Assembly: GCA_937889655.1 (NCBI GenBank) | Contig: CALBZG010000185.1 | Coordinates: forward strand, 1-40,172 | Source: an uncultured Clostridia bacterium | GTDB taxonomy: Bacteria; Bacillota; Clostridia; Peptostreptococcales; Anaerovoracaceae | DNA length: 40,172 nt | Direction: 5' to 3' | Part shown: in pieces, positions 8,071 through 15,366 of the stretch | Layout: each line of letters opens with the position of its first letter | Numbering within the stretch: position 1 is the stretch's first letter | Notes under the pieces: generated by a model | What the model saw: the letters and a program-made list of their open reading frames with translations, nothing else | The model's database searches: none | Told to the model about the DNA's origin: nothing | Program-made: the position numbers and the translations under genes

Positions 8071-8730
8071 ATGGAACTTCAGAAAACCATCCAAGAGCGA
8101 CACAGTGTGCGAAAATATCAAAACGTCGATATTCCGGAGACAGATATCCGGGAGATCATAAAGGCCGCCGCTTTGGCCCCATCGGAAAAAAACAGCCAGA
8201 ACTGGCATTTTGTGGCGATCAAGAACCGCGACCTGATCGAAAAAGTCGGGCAGACCATATTTGACAAGAACGAAGCGCTGTCGGCACAGATGGATCGGAT
8301 CGACCCTGAAAAAGCCCTGCGCCATAGAAAGCTTTGCAAAAATTTCACCATGTTCATTTTGAATGCAAACGTACTGACCCTGGTTCTTTCCTCACCTTTC
8401 ATCCATAACTATTATGACGAATACCAGCGCGTGGAAAACGGCAACGAGTTGCTGCACCAGTTGATGGATATCCGAAACCCCAGCATGCAGAGCATAGGAG
8501 CCGCCTTGGAAAATTTCAGCCTGAAAGCTGTAGAGCTTGGCTATGGGACCTGCTGGCTCACCAGCGGCAATATCGCCTCCGATGAAATCATGGAGCTTCT
8601 GAAAAAAGAAGAGGGATTTGAAAAGAAAGATTTCTTCCTGGTGGCCCTCATGGCCATTGGCGTTCCCGAAGACACGCCGAAGGGTCCTTCGAAGAAGAAT
8701 CTCGAAGACATCTATACTTATATAGAATAA
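8071..8730 (+). CDS. Nitroreductase-family FMN-dependent oxidoreductase
   Basis: 219 residues. RHSVRKYQ near residue 10 and APSEKNSQNWHFVAI near 50 are the FMN phosphate and ring contacts of the nitroreductase fold; GYGTCWLTSGN around residue 155 and the C-terminal ALMAIGVPEDTPKGPSKKNLEDI are also typical. Such proteins use NAD(P)H to reduce nitroaromatics, quinones, enones or flavins; the real substrate cannot be read from sequence. A GAGGG lies about 12 bases before the ATG. It is convergent with etfA, and a short GAGGGA/TCCCTC hairpin without a clear T tract lies between them (8763-8780). Confidence 0.9.
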   Translation: MELQKTIQERHSVRKYQNVDIPETDIREIIKAAALAPSEKNSQNWHFVAIKNRDLIEKVGQTIFDKNEALSAQMDRIDPEKALRHRKLCKNFTMFILNANVLTLVLSSPFIHNYYDEYQRVENGNELLHQLMDIRNPSMQSIGAALENFSLKAVELGYGTCWLTSGNIASDEIMELLKKEEGFEKKDFFLVALMAIGVPEDTPKGPSKKNLEDIYTYIE

Positions 8731-8793
8731 TCTCCTTGTGATATGGAATAATTTTCTTTCGCGAGGGATTGGGCTCCCTCTGACAGATCAGGT

Positions 8794-9783
8794 CTATCGG
8801 GCGGGGCACTGCCTTAACAGCTCATCAAGGATCATTTTCAGATCACCAACCACCTTGTAATCCGACACATGGAACATTTCCGCCTGCTCATCGTTATTGA
8901 CCGATATAACGACGCCGGCGTCTTTCATTCCGCAAACGTGATGAGCCGCACCGGAGACGCCGAATCCGAGATAGACCTTTGGCCGAATAGTTTTTCCGCT
9001 GGTCCCTATCATAGAATCCTCATCCGCTGCCCATCCTTCGTCCACCACCGGTCTGGTACAGCCGGCAGCGCCTCCCAGCCTGGATGCCAGAAGCTCGACC
9101 TTCTCCCAAATCTCTTTGCTGCCTAACCCAAATCCTCCGCAAACCACCACCGAGGCCTTTTCCAGAGGCTCGCCGGTCATTTCCCTTTCTAATATCCTCA
9201 GGGCCTTGATTTTCGAAACATGGTTTCCTACAGGGTTATTATCCAGCATGATCACTTCGCATCGAACCGACGGTTGAGGTCCCGCCTGGAACATGCCGGG
9301 CTTGACTGTGACGATCTGCGGTTTCCTATCCGGTATCAGTATCTCGCCGATTACCTTGCCTCCGAATGCCGGCACCATCTGAACAAAACAGCCATCCTCC
9401 CTTAACTCGAAATCAACGCAATGAGCCGCCACGCCGGTATGAAGACGTACCCCCAGGGTGGGCGCCAGCTCTTCACCGGAGGAAGTGGCCGGGATCAGGA
9501 TCACGTCAGGATCCCAAGCCTTCACGGCTTCCATCATGGCGATAGCGAAATAATCCACATTGAAAAGCGCCAATTTGGCGGACTCCATGCCCAAAACAAA
9601 ATCCGCCCCGGAAACCGACAGCTCCTGAACAGCATTTTGTATATCATCACCGAAAACCGCAAAGCCGATTTTAACATCCCCCATATAAAACACGCTTCTG
9701 GCTTTGGTCAGCAGTTCATAGGAAGCCTTCATCACGATGCCGCCCTGCATTTCTGCAAAGATAAGCACCGTTTTTATTTCCAT
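8794..9783 (-). CDS. etfA: Electron transfer flavoprotein alpha subunit
   Basis: 329 residues from the chosen start. The C-terminal FAD domain is clear: SRPVVDEGW-like region (TRPVVDEGWAADEDSMIGTSGKTIRPKVYLGFGVSGAAHHVCGMKDAGVVISVNNDEQAEMFHVSDYKVVGD, noted by its blocks TRPVVDEGW, IGTSGK, GVSGAAHH and SDYKVVGD). The N-terminal half is the usual adenine-nucleotide-like fold. With EtfB it carries electrons between acyl-CoA dehydrogenase and NADH, ferredoxin or quinones. The open frame reaches 9831, but the ATG at 9783 has GGGAG five bases upstream and starts at the conserved MEIKTVLIF, so the extra 16 residues are not used. It follows etfB by 41 bases, last in an acd-etfB-etfA operon. Confidence 0.93.
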   Translation of the reverse strand: MEIKTVLIFAEMQGGIVMKASYELLTKARSVFYMGDVKIGFAVFGDDIQNAVQELSVSGADFVLGMESAKLALFNVDYFAIAMMEAVKAWDPDVILIPATSSGEELAPTLGVRLHTGVAAHCVDFELREDGCFVQMVPAFGGKVIGEILIPDRKPQIVTVKPGMFQAGPQPSVRCEVIMLDNNPVGNHVSKIKALRILEREMTGEPLEKASVVVCGGFGLGSKEIWEKVELLASRLGGAAGCTRPVVDEGWAADEDSMIGTSGKTIRPKVYLGFGVSGAAHHVCGMKDAGVVISVNNDEQAEMFHVSDYKVVGDLKMILDELLRQCPAR

Positions 9784-9824
9784 ATGTTCTCCCACCCCTT
9801 GCTCATACATCCTTGCGTTCCTTC

Positions 9825-10634
9825 CTAGCAAATGCCGCCGGCTTTTTTAACAACGTCCAATATTTTTTCTGCGATCTCTGAGACCTCTCCATCAATCCGT
9901 ATGGAAGCTCTGTTCATATCAGGACTTAGTAGCTCTCCGGGCTTTGTCGGAGACCCCGCCAGTCCGATCTTATTTTCATCCGGATCCAAATCTCCCTTTG
10001 TGAAGACCTCGATTTTTTTGCTTCTTGCTTTGACGATGCCGATGGCGCTGACCAGTCTTGGCTTATTGCTTCCTCTGGCGATAGCCGCGACAGCAGGCAA
10101 CTCCACCTCGTATTCCATAAAGCCGGTCGATGTTTTCTTTCGCAGTTCAGCGCAAGGTCCGCCGATATGGATCTCCGTCACGTTGCTGACGTGGGGCAGT
10201 TGCAGCCATTCGCCAAGCTGAGGCATGACCTGGGAGGTGGCGCCGTCGGCGCTGTCATTCCCACCCAGCACCAGATCTGGGCGAGTTCCTGTTATGTCCG
10301 TGATTTTTTCTATGGCCTTTGCCAAGGTATAGGATGTCGCATAAGTATCTGCACCGCCGAAGGCCGGATCGCTGATGATATAAGCCCTATCCGCTCCCAT
10401 GGCCAGACATTCGGTTATTTTGTCGGAACTGAACAGAGGCGACATGCTGACCACAGTGATCTCGCCTCCTTGCTTCTCTCTTAAATTCAATGCGGTTTCC
10501 AGCGCATTTCTGTCCGCCGGATTAATGATCGTCGGGATCCCTTCCCTCACCAATCGCTTGGTATTGCTGTCGATGGTGAGCAGATTGTACTTTTCGGGAT
10601 CCGGAACGGGTTTTACGCAAACGATGATGTTCAC
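9825..10634 (-). CDS. etfB: Electron transfer flavoprotein beta subunit
   Basis: 269 residues starting at a GTG (10632-10634) preceded by AGGAG. The protein begins NIIVCVKPVPDPEK, the standard EtfB opening. Further blocks are INPADRNALETAL, MGADRAYIISDPAFGGADTYAT and GGNDSADGATSQVMPQLGEWLQLPHVSNV, the nucleotide-binding region. The longer open frame to 10784 reads into the acd gene and is not real. EtfB pairs with EtfA. In Clostridia such pairs are either bifurcating, with a second FAD in EtfB, or simple carriers; I cannot settle which from motifs. Position between acd and etfA shows it serves that acyl-CoA dehydrogenase. Confidence 0.93.
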   Translation of the reverse strand: MNIIVCVKPVPDPEKYNLLTIDSNTKRLVREGIPTIINPADRNALETALNLREKQGGEITVVSMSPLFSSDKITECLAMGADRAYIISDPAFGGADTYATSYTLAKAIEKITDITGTRPDLVLGGNDSADGATSQVMPQLGEWLQLPHVSNVTEIHIGGPCAELRKKTSTGFMEYEVELPAVAAIARGSNKPRLVSAIGIVKARSKKIEVFTKGDLDPDENKIGLAGSPTKPGELLSPDMNRASIRIDGEVSEIAEKILDVVKKAGGIC

Positions 10635-10674
10635 AATCCATCTCCTATCGATCCAAAGATTCGGGCAGAAATCG

Positions 10675-11826
10675 CTAACTGTAGGCTTTGATGGTATCCC
10701 CGGCGATGATAATCTTCTGGATCTCGCTGGTCCCGCCGGATGAAATCGAAGCCATCGCATCCCTGAGGAATCTGCCGGCGGCATATTCGTTCATCACGCC
10801 ATATCCGCCCATCAGCTCAATGGTCCTTTTAGCCGCTCTTACAGCGGCCTCCACGGCGAAAAATTTGGCCATTCCGAAGTCCACGGTAGTAGGGATGCCC
10901 TGGTCTTTCTTCGCTGCCGCAATATAAAGAAGCGCTCTGGCTGCTTCATAATCCACTCTGTTCTCGGCTATATGGAACTGGATGGCCTGAAGCTTTGAAA
11001 TAGGTTTGCCGTACAGTATCCTGTCATTGGCGAATTTGACGCTCTCCTCCACGCAGCCTCTAAGGATGCCGACACAGATCGCCGTCATGCTGGCTCTGCC
11101 TACTTCGCCGATTTCCTTCATGGCAATAGCGTTGCCCTGGCCGACGGTTCCTAAAATATTCCCTTCCGGGATCAAGGCGTTGTCCATGACCAGATCTCCG
11201 GTAACAGACCCTCGAAGCCCCATTTTATGCTCTTTTCTTCCAGGTGCAAATCCCGGAGTTCCTTTTTCCAGTATGATCGCAGAAAAAGTGGCCCGGCCTT
11301 TATCGTCTTCGCCTGTTTTTGCAGTCATCACCGTCACATCAGCGATATGGGAATTGGTGATGAAGCATTTTCTGCCTTTCACGTTCCACATGCCGTTTTC
11401 CAGAACTGCAGCTGTCTTCTGCCCCGCCACATCTGAGCCGCCTCCCGGTTCCGTCACCGCCAGACCGCATATGGTTTCTCCGGAGCACATGCCCGGAAGA
11501 TATTTCATTTTCTGCTCTTCCGATCCAAAGTCCAATATGGCTGCCATGCCCAGCTGGTGCGTAAACACAAACATGGCAAGTCCGGCGGAGTGCCGCGCGA
11601 TCTCCTCCAGTGCCATGACCCTTTCCACATGCCCAAGACCAACACCACCATATTTCTCAGGGACGAATATACCTAAAATTCCGAGATCACCCATGGTCGG
11701 GAATAGGTCTGTCGGACAGCAGTCCTCCTCATCCCACTTGGCGGCATTCGGTGCCACCGATTCTTTTACAAACGCTCTGAAAGCTTCCTGCAGCAGTTTT
11801 TGTTCCTCTGTAAAGCTGATATTCAT
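10675..11826 (-). CDS. Acyl-CoA dehydrogenase, with unusual active-site residues
   Basis: 383 residues, the length of short-chain acyl-CoA dehydrogenases. Three-part fold visible: N-terminal helices with PEKYGGVGL, the FAD-site TEPGGGSDVAG and KCFITNSHIADV in the middle, and the C-terminal helices ending ELMGGYGVMNEYAAGRFLRDA. The usual catalytic Glu of short- and medium-chain enzymes (YEGT) is replaced: the sequence there is SSGGTSEIQ, Gly364. The alternative Glu of isovaleryl- and long-chain enzymes (E-R in helix G) is also Gly (EVGR, Gly243). It is first in the acd-etfB-etfA operon, so its electrons go to Etf. It may be a reductase or a dehydrogenase with a shifted base. GAAGGGAGA precedes the ATG. 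Confidence 0.92.
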   Translation of the reverse strand: MNISFTEEQKLLQEAFRAFVKESVAPNAAKWDEEDCCPTDLFPTMGDLGILGIFVPEKYGGVGLGHVERVMALEEIARHSAGLAMFVFTHQLGMAAILDFGSEEQKMKYLPGMCSGETICGLAVTEPGGGSDVAGQKTAAVLENGMWNVKGRKCFITNSHIADVTVMTAKTGEDDKGRATFSAIILEKGTPGFAPGRKEHKMGLRGSVTGDLVMDNALIPEGNILGTVGQGNAIAMKEIGEVGRASMTAICVGILRGCVEESVKFANDRILYGKPISKLQAIQFHIAENRVDYEAARALLYIAAAKKDQGIPTTVDFGMAKFFAVEAAVRAAKRTIELMGGYGVMNEYAAGRFLRDAMASISSGGTSEIQKIIIAGDTIKAYS

Positions 11827-11852
11827 TGTGTTCTCCCTTCGTATCCATACCG

Positions 11853-11882
11853 ATTATATATATTAATTGCAATTGCTCTCAA
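11853..11882 (-). promoter_or_regulatory. Promoter of the acd-etfB-etfA operon
   Basis: On the minus strand TTGAGA (11877-11882), 18-base spacer, perfect TATAAT (11853-11858), about 27 bases before the acd start. The spacer contains a perfect 10-bp palindrome AATTGCAATT that could serve as an operator. A second weaker promoter (TTGACC, 17 bases, TAAACT) lies further upstream. Confidence 0.7.
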
Positions 11883-11962
11883 AATTCAGTTTAATCTTGT
11901 CGTTGTTTAAGGTCAATATGATTTTGCATTACATTTTTACTGCATAACAAATAATTCCGTAG

Positions 11963-11968
11963 TATAAT
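11963..11968 (+). promoter_or_regulatory. -10 element for the ECF S-component gene
   Basis: TATAAT 51 bases before the ATG at 12019. No good -35 is visible. The short leader contains two GAGCAT elements but no riboswitch that I can recognise. Confidence 0.4.
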
Positions 11969-12018
11969 GTTGGCTGAGCATTCATTTTTTGCGTTAGTGA
12001 GCATGTGGAGGAATTATA

Positions 12019-12531
12019 ATGAAAAATACTCAAAAGATCGTCGTAACAGGTTTAATGATGGGATTGATCGTGGTTTGCACCATGTTCATCAAGGTGCCGA
12101 TCCCTATGACTACAGGCTATGTGCATCTCGGTGATGCCATGATATATCTGGCCGTCCTGTTGCTGGGATGGAAATACGGAACCGTGGCGGCAGCTGTAGG
12201 CTCGACCTTGGGAGATCTGCTGGCGGGCTTTGCCATGTGGGCGCCTTGGACTTTTGTGATTAAAGGGATGATGGCCTTGATAACCGGCCTGATCCTACTG
12301 GAATTGACTAAAAAAACCAAGCCCAGCCCAGTTGCAAGAAACCTCATCGCCATGATCCCTGCAGGCCTGTTTATGGTAGTCGGCTATTTCGTGGCAGAAG
12401 CGGTCATGTACGGAAGCTGGGTTTCACCATGGATCGGAGTTCCTTGGAATATCGGCCAGTTCGCGGCCGGGATCGTCATCGCGATGACCATCCAGAAAGC
12501 TCTTGGAAAAACCAATATATTCGAGCAGTAA
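12019..12531 (+). CDS. ECF transporter S component (PF07155-like)
   Basis: 170 residues, almost entirely hydrophobic, with about five to six membrane spans. TTGYVHLGDAMIYLAVLLLG, GSTLGDLLAGFAMWAPWTFVIKG and the C-terminal WVSPWIGVPWNIGQFAAGI are characteristic of the substrate-binding S subunits of energy-coupling-factor vitamin transporters. The ligand (a vitamin, precursor or queuosine-type base) cannot be read from sequence, and no EcfA/EcfT genes are nearby, so it would use a shared module elsewhere. TGGAGGAATTATA places a clean ribosome binding site before the ATG. The gene is monocistronic, convergent with the radical SAM gene, and its terminator lies inside that gene's coding end. Confidence 0.88.
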   Translation: MKNTQKIVVTGLMMGLIVVCTMFIKVPIPMTTGYVHLGDAMIYLAVLLLGWKYGTVAAAVGSTLGDLLAGFAMWAPWTFVIKGMMALITGLILLELTKKTKPSPVARNLIAMIPAGLFMVVGYFVAEAVMYGSWVSPWIGVPWNIGQFAAGIVIAMTIQKALGKTNIFEQ

Positions 12532-12564
12532 AGCCCTCCGGGTTTCAGGTCAAAGCACTCCGGA

Positions 12565-13608
12565 TCATGACGATTCGGCAGGATCGGAAATCCTGTAGCA
12601 ATAATCCTCAAGGTTTTTATCGATCCCGTACTCTATAGAGAGTGCGGGATATTTATTTTTGAAGTAATCTTTATTTACCTTGCGATTCCCGATCATATTG
12701 GAGAAAGACTTTTCGTTGCTCAGCATCCTGATCCGGCTGAGTTCGGGATTTTTTTCCAGCAGACCGCCCAGTTCACCTTCAAGCGTTTCTCTGGCGATCT
12801 CTCCTTCCACCAGTTGGCGGAAGGCAGGGTGAAAGCTGTCTCCGGCGGTACTGCCGTCTCTCCTGATGATATCGGTACTTTTCAGGCCCACTCGGATGAT
12901 GTTGATCCCCGCTCCGGAGATCAGCTTATACATTTCCTTGGTGATCCTGACGGCCTCCTCCGTACTCAGGGGCTTGTACCTTCCAGCCTGATACATGTCG
13001 TAAAGCTCTGTTTCTTCAATGACCACCGTGGGATACAGTCTGGCGATTGATGGCCCTATTTTTACCATCTCTCCGGCTGAATAAATATCCTTTTCAAAGC
13101 TGTCCCCGGGCAAACCGATCATCAATTGGATGCCCAGTTCAAAGCCACGGGACTTGATTTGCTCAGCGCTTTTATAAACGGCTCCGGCGTCGTGGCCCCG
13201 GTTGGCCAGTCGCAAGACCTCTTCGTCAAAGGATTGCACCCCGAGCTCAATGATGTCAACACCATATTCTGCCAGCAGGTCGAGGATCTCCTCGCTGATG
13301 TAATCCGGCCGGGTGGAGATATGGATTTTATCGATGTCTCCCCTGTTCTTGTATTTTTTGGCAGCACTCAAATAATCCCTTTGAAGCTCCAAAGGGATGC
13401 CCGTAAAACTACCGCCGAAAAACGCCGCTTCGATGGTCTTGAGACCCCGGCCTTGAAGAGTCGGAAGGTATGTTTCAATGATTTTCTCCACATCACCGGC
13501 ACTGATCAGGGGCCGTCGTGCCGTTATCTTGGTCTGATTGCAGAATACACAAGCATGGGGGCAGCCGAGATGGGGAATAAAAATGGGTATGATCGCATGT
13601 TCTTTCAT
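12565..13608 (-). CDS. Radical SAM protein, Elp3-like without acetyltransferase domain
   Basis: 347 residues from the ATG at 13608, where the conserved IIPIFIPHLGCPHACVFC begins. CPHACVFC is the CxxxCxxC motif that holds the SAM-cleaving 4Fe-4S cluster. AAFFGGSFTGIP, STRPDYISEEILDLLAEYGVDIIELGVQS and LMIGLPGD follow as in Elp3-type radical SAM proteins, but the GNAT domain of Elp3 is absent. The product is probably a tRNA- or protein-modifying enzyme; the substrate is unknown. The open frame could start at 13695, overlapping the upstream gene. There is no clear ribosome binding site at 13608, so coupling to the DUF6873-like gene (stop 10 bases upstream) is likely. Its 3' end doubles as the terminator of the convergent ECF gene. 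Confidence 0.85.
   Translation of the reverse strand: MKEHAIIPIFIPHLGCPHACVFCNQTKITARRPLISAGDVEKIIETYLPTLQGRGLKTIEAAFFGGSFTGIPLELQRDYLSAAKKYKNRGDIDKIHISTRPDYISEEILDLLAEYGVDIIELGVQSFDEEVLRLANRGHDAGAVYKSAEQIKSRGFELGIQLMIGLPGDSFEKDIYSAGEMVKIGPSIARLYPTVVIEETELYDMYQAGRYKPLSTEEAVRITKEMYKLISGAGINIIRVGLKSTDIIRRDGSTAGDSFHPAFRQLVEGEIARETLEGELGGLLEKNPELSRIRMLSNEKSFSNMIGNRKVNKDYFKNKYPALSIEYGIDKNLEDYCYRISDPAESS
12623..12660 (+). terminator. Intrinsic terminator of the ECF gene, inside the radical SAM coding sequence
   Basis: ATCCCGTACTCT (12623-12634) pairs with AGAGTGCGGGAT (12639-12650) through a 4-base loop: a 12-bp stem with one T-G pair, followed by ATTTATTTTT. It is 91 bases past the ECF S-component stop and lies within the last 30 or so codons of the convergent minus-strand gene. 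Confidence 0.85.
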
Positions 13609-13618
13609 ATAATATTTT

Positions 13619-14257
13619 TTATGTTTCGAAGATGATGGAGCCGATATCCTCCAGCTCATACTCTGGAAAATCTTTGATTCCAAGACCTCTTTCATTTATA
13701 AATCGTCTAATTGCTATATGCTCAGAATGGGCTGATAAATCGCCATTGAAGATCACCATGCTTCCTGAATTGCCGGAAGCGCCTCCCAGGAAACCGTAAG
13801 GAAAGCCCGTGAGTCTCACATGCCCTTGCCGAATCAGCAGGACCTGCAGTCCGTTTTCTTCAGCTGCTCGGGCGATGCCGGCATCCGATGTAATAAGTGA
13901 CGACTCATCCACCGACACGGTATTGCACTTTGTGTATCCCTGATTGACATGAATGATATTGAGACCGCTATTCCGGACGGTTCTCAGCAGCGAAGGAGCT
14001 GTATGTTTCGTATTGTGCAGAAAATGCCTGCCGATCTGCACCCCATTATATTTGATGTTTTCGGGATATTCAAAGCCCAGGTCTTCGCCGGCCTCCACCG
14101 TCTGCCCGGATATACGGCAAAAATAGATATCCGGATGGGACGCTATGCCGTCATAGACCCTTCCGGTTTTTCTAACCTCGAAGATATCAAAGCCCTGCTC
14201 CGACAAATATCTCTTAAGTATAGAATTTGCCTGCTCCGACAAATAAACCTTCACCAC
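13619..14257 (-). CDS. DUF6873-like protein (GME-fold candidate)
   Basis: 212 residues, soluble. It has the look of the DUF6873 proteins of Clostridia, which are assigned to the guanidino-group modifying enzyme (GME) fold; I am moderately sure of this. Visible conserved-looking blocks are HPDIYFC, a candidate His in HNTKHTAPSLLRTV, a Cys in GYTKCNTVSVDESS, and the C-terminal FPYGFLGGASGNSGSMVIFNGDLSAHSEH. The repeated YLSEQ near the N terminus (residues 5-9 and 17-21) is a curiosity. It starts 3 bases after the Gx transporter stop and ends 10 bases before the radical SAM start, so it belongs to that four-gene operon. No substrate is known. Confidence 0.6.
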   Translation of the reverse strand: MVKVYLSEQANSILKRYLSEQGFDIFEVRKTGRVYDGIASHPDIYFCRISGQTVEAGEDLGFEYPENIKYNGVQIGRHFLHNTKHTAPSLLRTVRNSGLNIIHVNQGYTKCNTVSVDESSLITSDAGIARAAEENGLQVLLIRQGHVRLTGFPYGFLGGASGNSGSMVIFNGDLSAHSEHIAIRRFINERGLGIKDFPEYELEDIGSIIFET

Positions 14258-14260
14258 GGA

Positions 14261-14788
14261 TCACCGCTCCCTTCCGGAGGAGCTCTGGGCACGAAGCAGC
14301 GGTCTTATAGCCGGCATGGCTCTGACTACGATGATCCCGATGAGGACGCCGGTGACCATGCCCGCTATGATAAGCGCCGGCAGATAATACAAAAGCTGTA
14401 GAGTCTCCACTACTGCAGCGGCCACTGCCAGCTGACCCAGGTTATGAAAGACTCCGCCGGCCATACTGACTCCGATGATGCTGAACCCGCCTGTTTTCTT
14501 AAGCAAAGTCATGCAAAGCAGACTGAACAAGGCTCCCGCCAGGCTGTACATGGCAACGGCCGGACTGCTGAACAAGGAAGATACGATAATGATCCGCACG
14601 ATGCTGATGATCACCGCATAGCTTGCTCCCAGGGTGTACAATGCAAATACGATCACCACATTTGCCAGGCCCAGTTTGATGCCGGGCACGCCAAAATTAA
14701 AGGGTATGATGGCTTCCACATAGGAGAAAATCGCAGCCAATGATGTAAGCACGCCGCAAAGGGCAATCTTATTAGTTGACAACCGCAT
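14261..14788 (-). CDS. Gx transporter / heptaprenyl diphosphate synthase component I family membrane protein
   Basis: 175 residues with about five membrane spans. The block FNFGVPGIKLGLANVVIVFALYTLG and GGVFHNLGQLAVAA are the signatures of PF07456, named for component I of heptaprenyl diphosphate synthase but related to ECF S-component-like transporters. The longer frame to 14911 only reads back through the NusG-domain gene. The ATG at 14788 has AGGAGCAGGAAG upstream, inside the end of that gene, with a 17-base overlap. In Clostridia this family often sits beside NusG-domain-II and flavin (ApbE/FMN-binding) genes; those flavin genes are not seen here. The transported ligand is unknown. Confidence 0.85.
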   Translation of the reverse strand: MRLSTNKIALCGVLTSLAAIFSYVEAIIPFNFGVPGIKLGLANVVIVFALYTLGASYAVIISIVRIIIVSSLFSSPAVAMYSLAGALFSLLCMTLLKKTGGFSIIGVSMAGGVFHNLGQLAVAAAVVETLQLLYYLPALIIAGMVTGVLIGIIVVRAMPAIRPLLRAQSSSGRER

Positions 14789-15215
14789 CGACTTCCTGCT
14801 CCTCTCCGCCTTTGATGGTAACGACCACTTTGTTTGGCAAGCAAATGATGGACTCTCCCCCTTTGGATACCGGTCTGTGATGCACGCAATACTGGTCAGG
14901 ACAATCGGCATATATCATGGAAGCTTTCCCGCCAACGATTTCCAGTGTGTTGCTGCCCAAACCTTCGAGGTGGACTTCTTTGTCCTCGTCCAGCTTATAT
15001 ATCCCCTTCAATTCGCCGGCCACTTTGATTTCCACTGTTGCTCCGGCTCCGCCCCCCAATACCGGAATGGCGGCCACACTAATAATACCGGCAATTATAA
15101 AGCTCACGCCCAATAACATGTCGGCTCTGGTCATTCCAAGGGTCTCTAAAATGCTTTTTCCTTTTTTACCCGATATTTGATTAATTGTATTATTGTTTTT
15201 TCTATTCTTGCCCAT
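14772..15215 (-). CDS. NusG domain II-containing membrane-anchored protein
   Basis: 147 residues from the ATG at 15215. An N-terminal membrane segment (MLLGVSFIIAGIISVAAIPVL) is followed by an extracytoplasmic domain with the hallmark CPDQYCVHHRPVSKGGESIICLPNKVVV: a CxxxxC motif, HH and a third Cys, as in PF07009. It is not the transcription factor NusG. Its function is unknown; in Firmicutes such proteins co-occur with PF07456 transporters and are suspected to take part in surface electron transfer or lipid/quinone traffic. It is the first gene of a four-gene operon (NusG-II, Gx, DUF6873-like, radical SAM). The open frame begins at 15272 but the -10 element overlaps that point, so 15215 is preferred. 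Confidence 0.85.
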   Translation of the reverse strand: MGKNRKNNNTINQISGKKGKSILETLGMTRADMLLGVSFIIAGIISVAAIPVLGGGAGATVEIKVAGELKGIYKLDEDKEVHLEGLGSNTLEIVGGKASMIYADCPDQYCVHHRPVSKGGESIICLPNKVVVTIKGGEEQEVDAVVN

Positions 15216-15270
15216 AAGCTTTCCGTTCCAAAGAAAATGTTCACACATTTCCCTAAGAAAATCTTCGACC

Positions 15271-15279
15271 ATTATAACA
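15271..15279 (-). promoter_or_regulatory. Extended -10 promoter of the NusG-II operon
   Basis: On the minus strand TGTTATAAT: perfect TATAAT (15271-15276) with TG extension. No -35 match. It lies 34-40 bases from the divergent cupin promoter, with an inverted repeat ATAACA...TGTTAT (15275-15293) between them. Confidence 0.6.
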
Positions 15280-15293
15280 TACTTCGTGTTATG
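15275..15293. repeat. Inverted repeat between divergent promoters
   Basis: ATAACA, 7-base spacer, TGTTAT. It overlaps the end of the minus-strand -10 region and lies just upstream of the plus-strand promoter, so one bound regulator could affect both genes. This is a candidate operator only. Confidence 0.35.
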
Positions 15294-15307
15294 GAGCCGA
15301 AAAAATA

Positions 15308-15316
15308 TGATATAAT
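15308..15316 (+). promoter_or_regulatory. Extended -10 promoter of the cupin gene
   Basis: TGATATAAT: perfect TATAAT (15311-15316) with the TG extension, about 50 bases before the ATG at 15367. No -35 match. Confidence 0.6.
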
Positions 15317-15366
15317 CGGCTTAACAGTACAGGACCTGTTATGAAAGTCTTTGAAGGAGGAGCACA

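Noticed and set aside
8763..8780. GAGGGA/TCCCTC hairpin between the nitroreductase and etfA genes as a shared terminator.
   Set aside because: Six pairs only, and no T tract on either strand, so I do not call it a terminator.
11963..12018. A riboswitch (for example preQ1 or thiamine type) in the ECF S-component leader.
   Set aside because: The leader is only about 45 bases and shows no matching conserved stem or tail; repeated GAGCAT is not enough.
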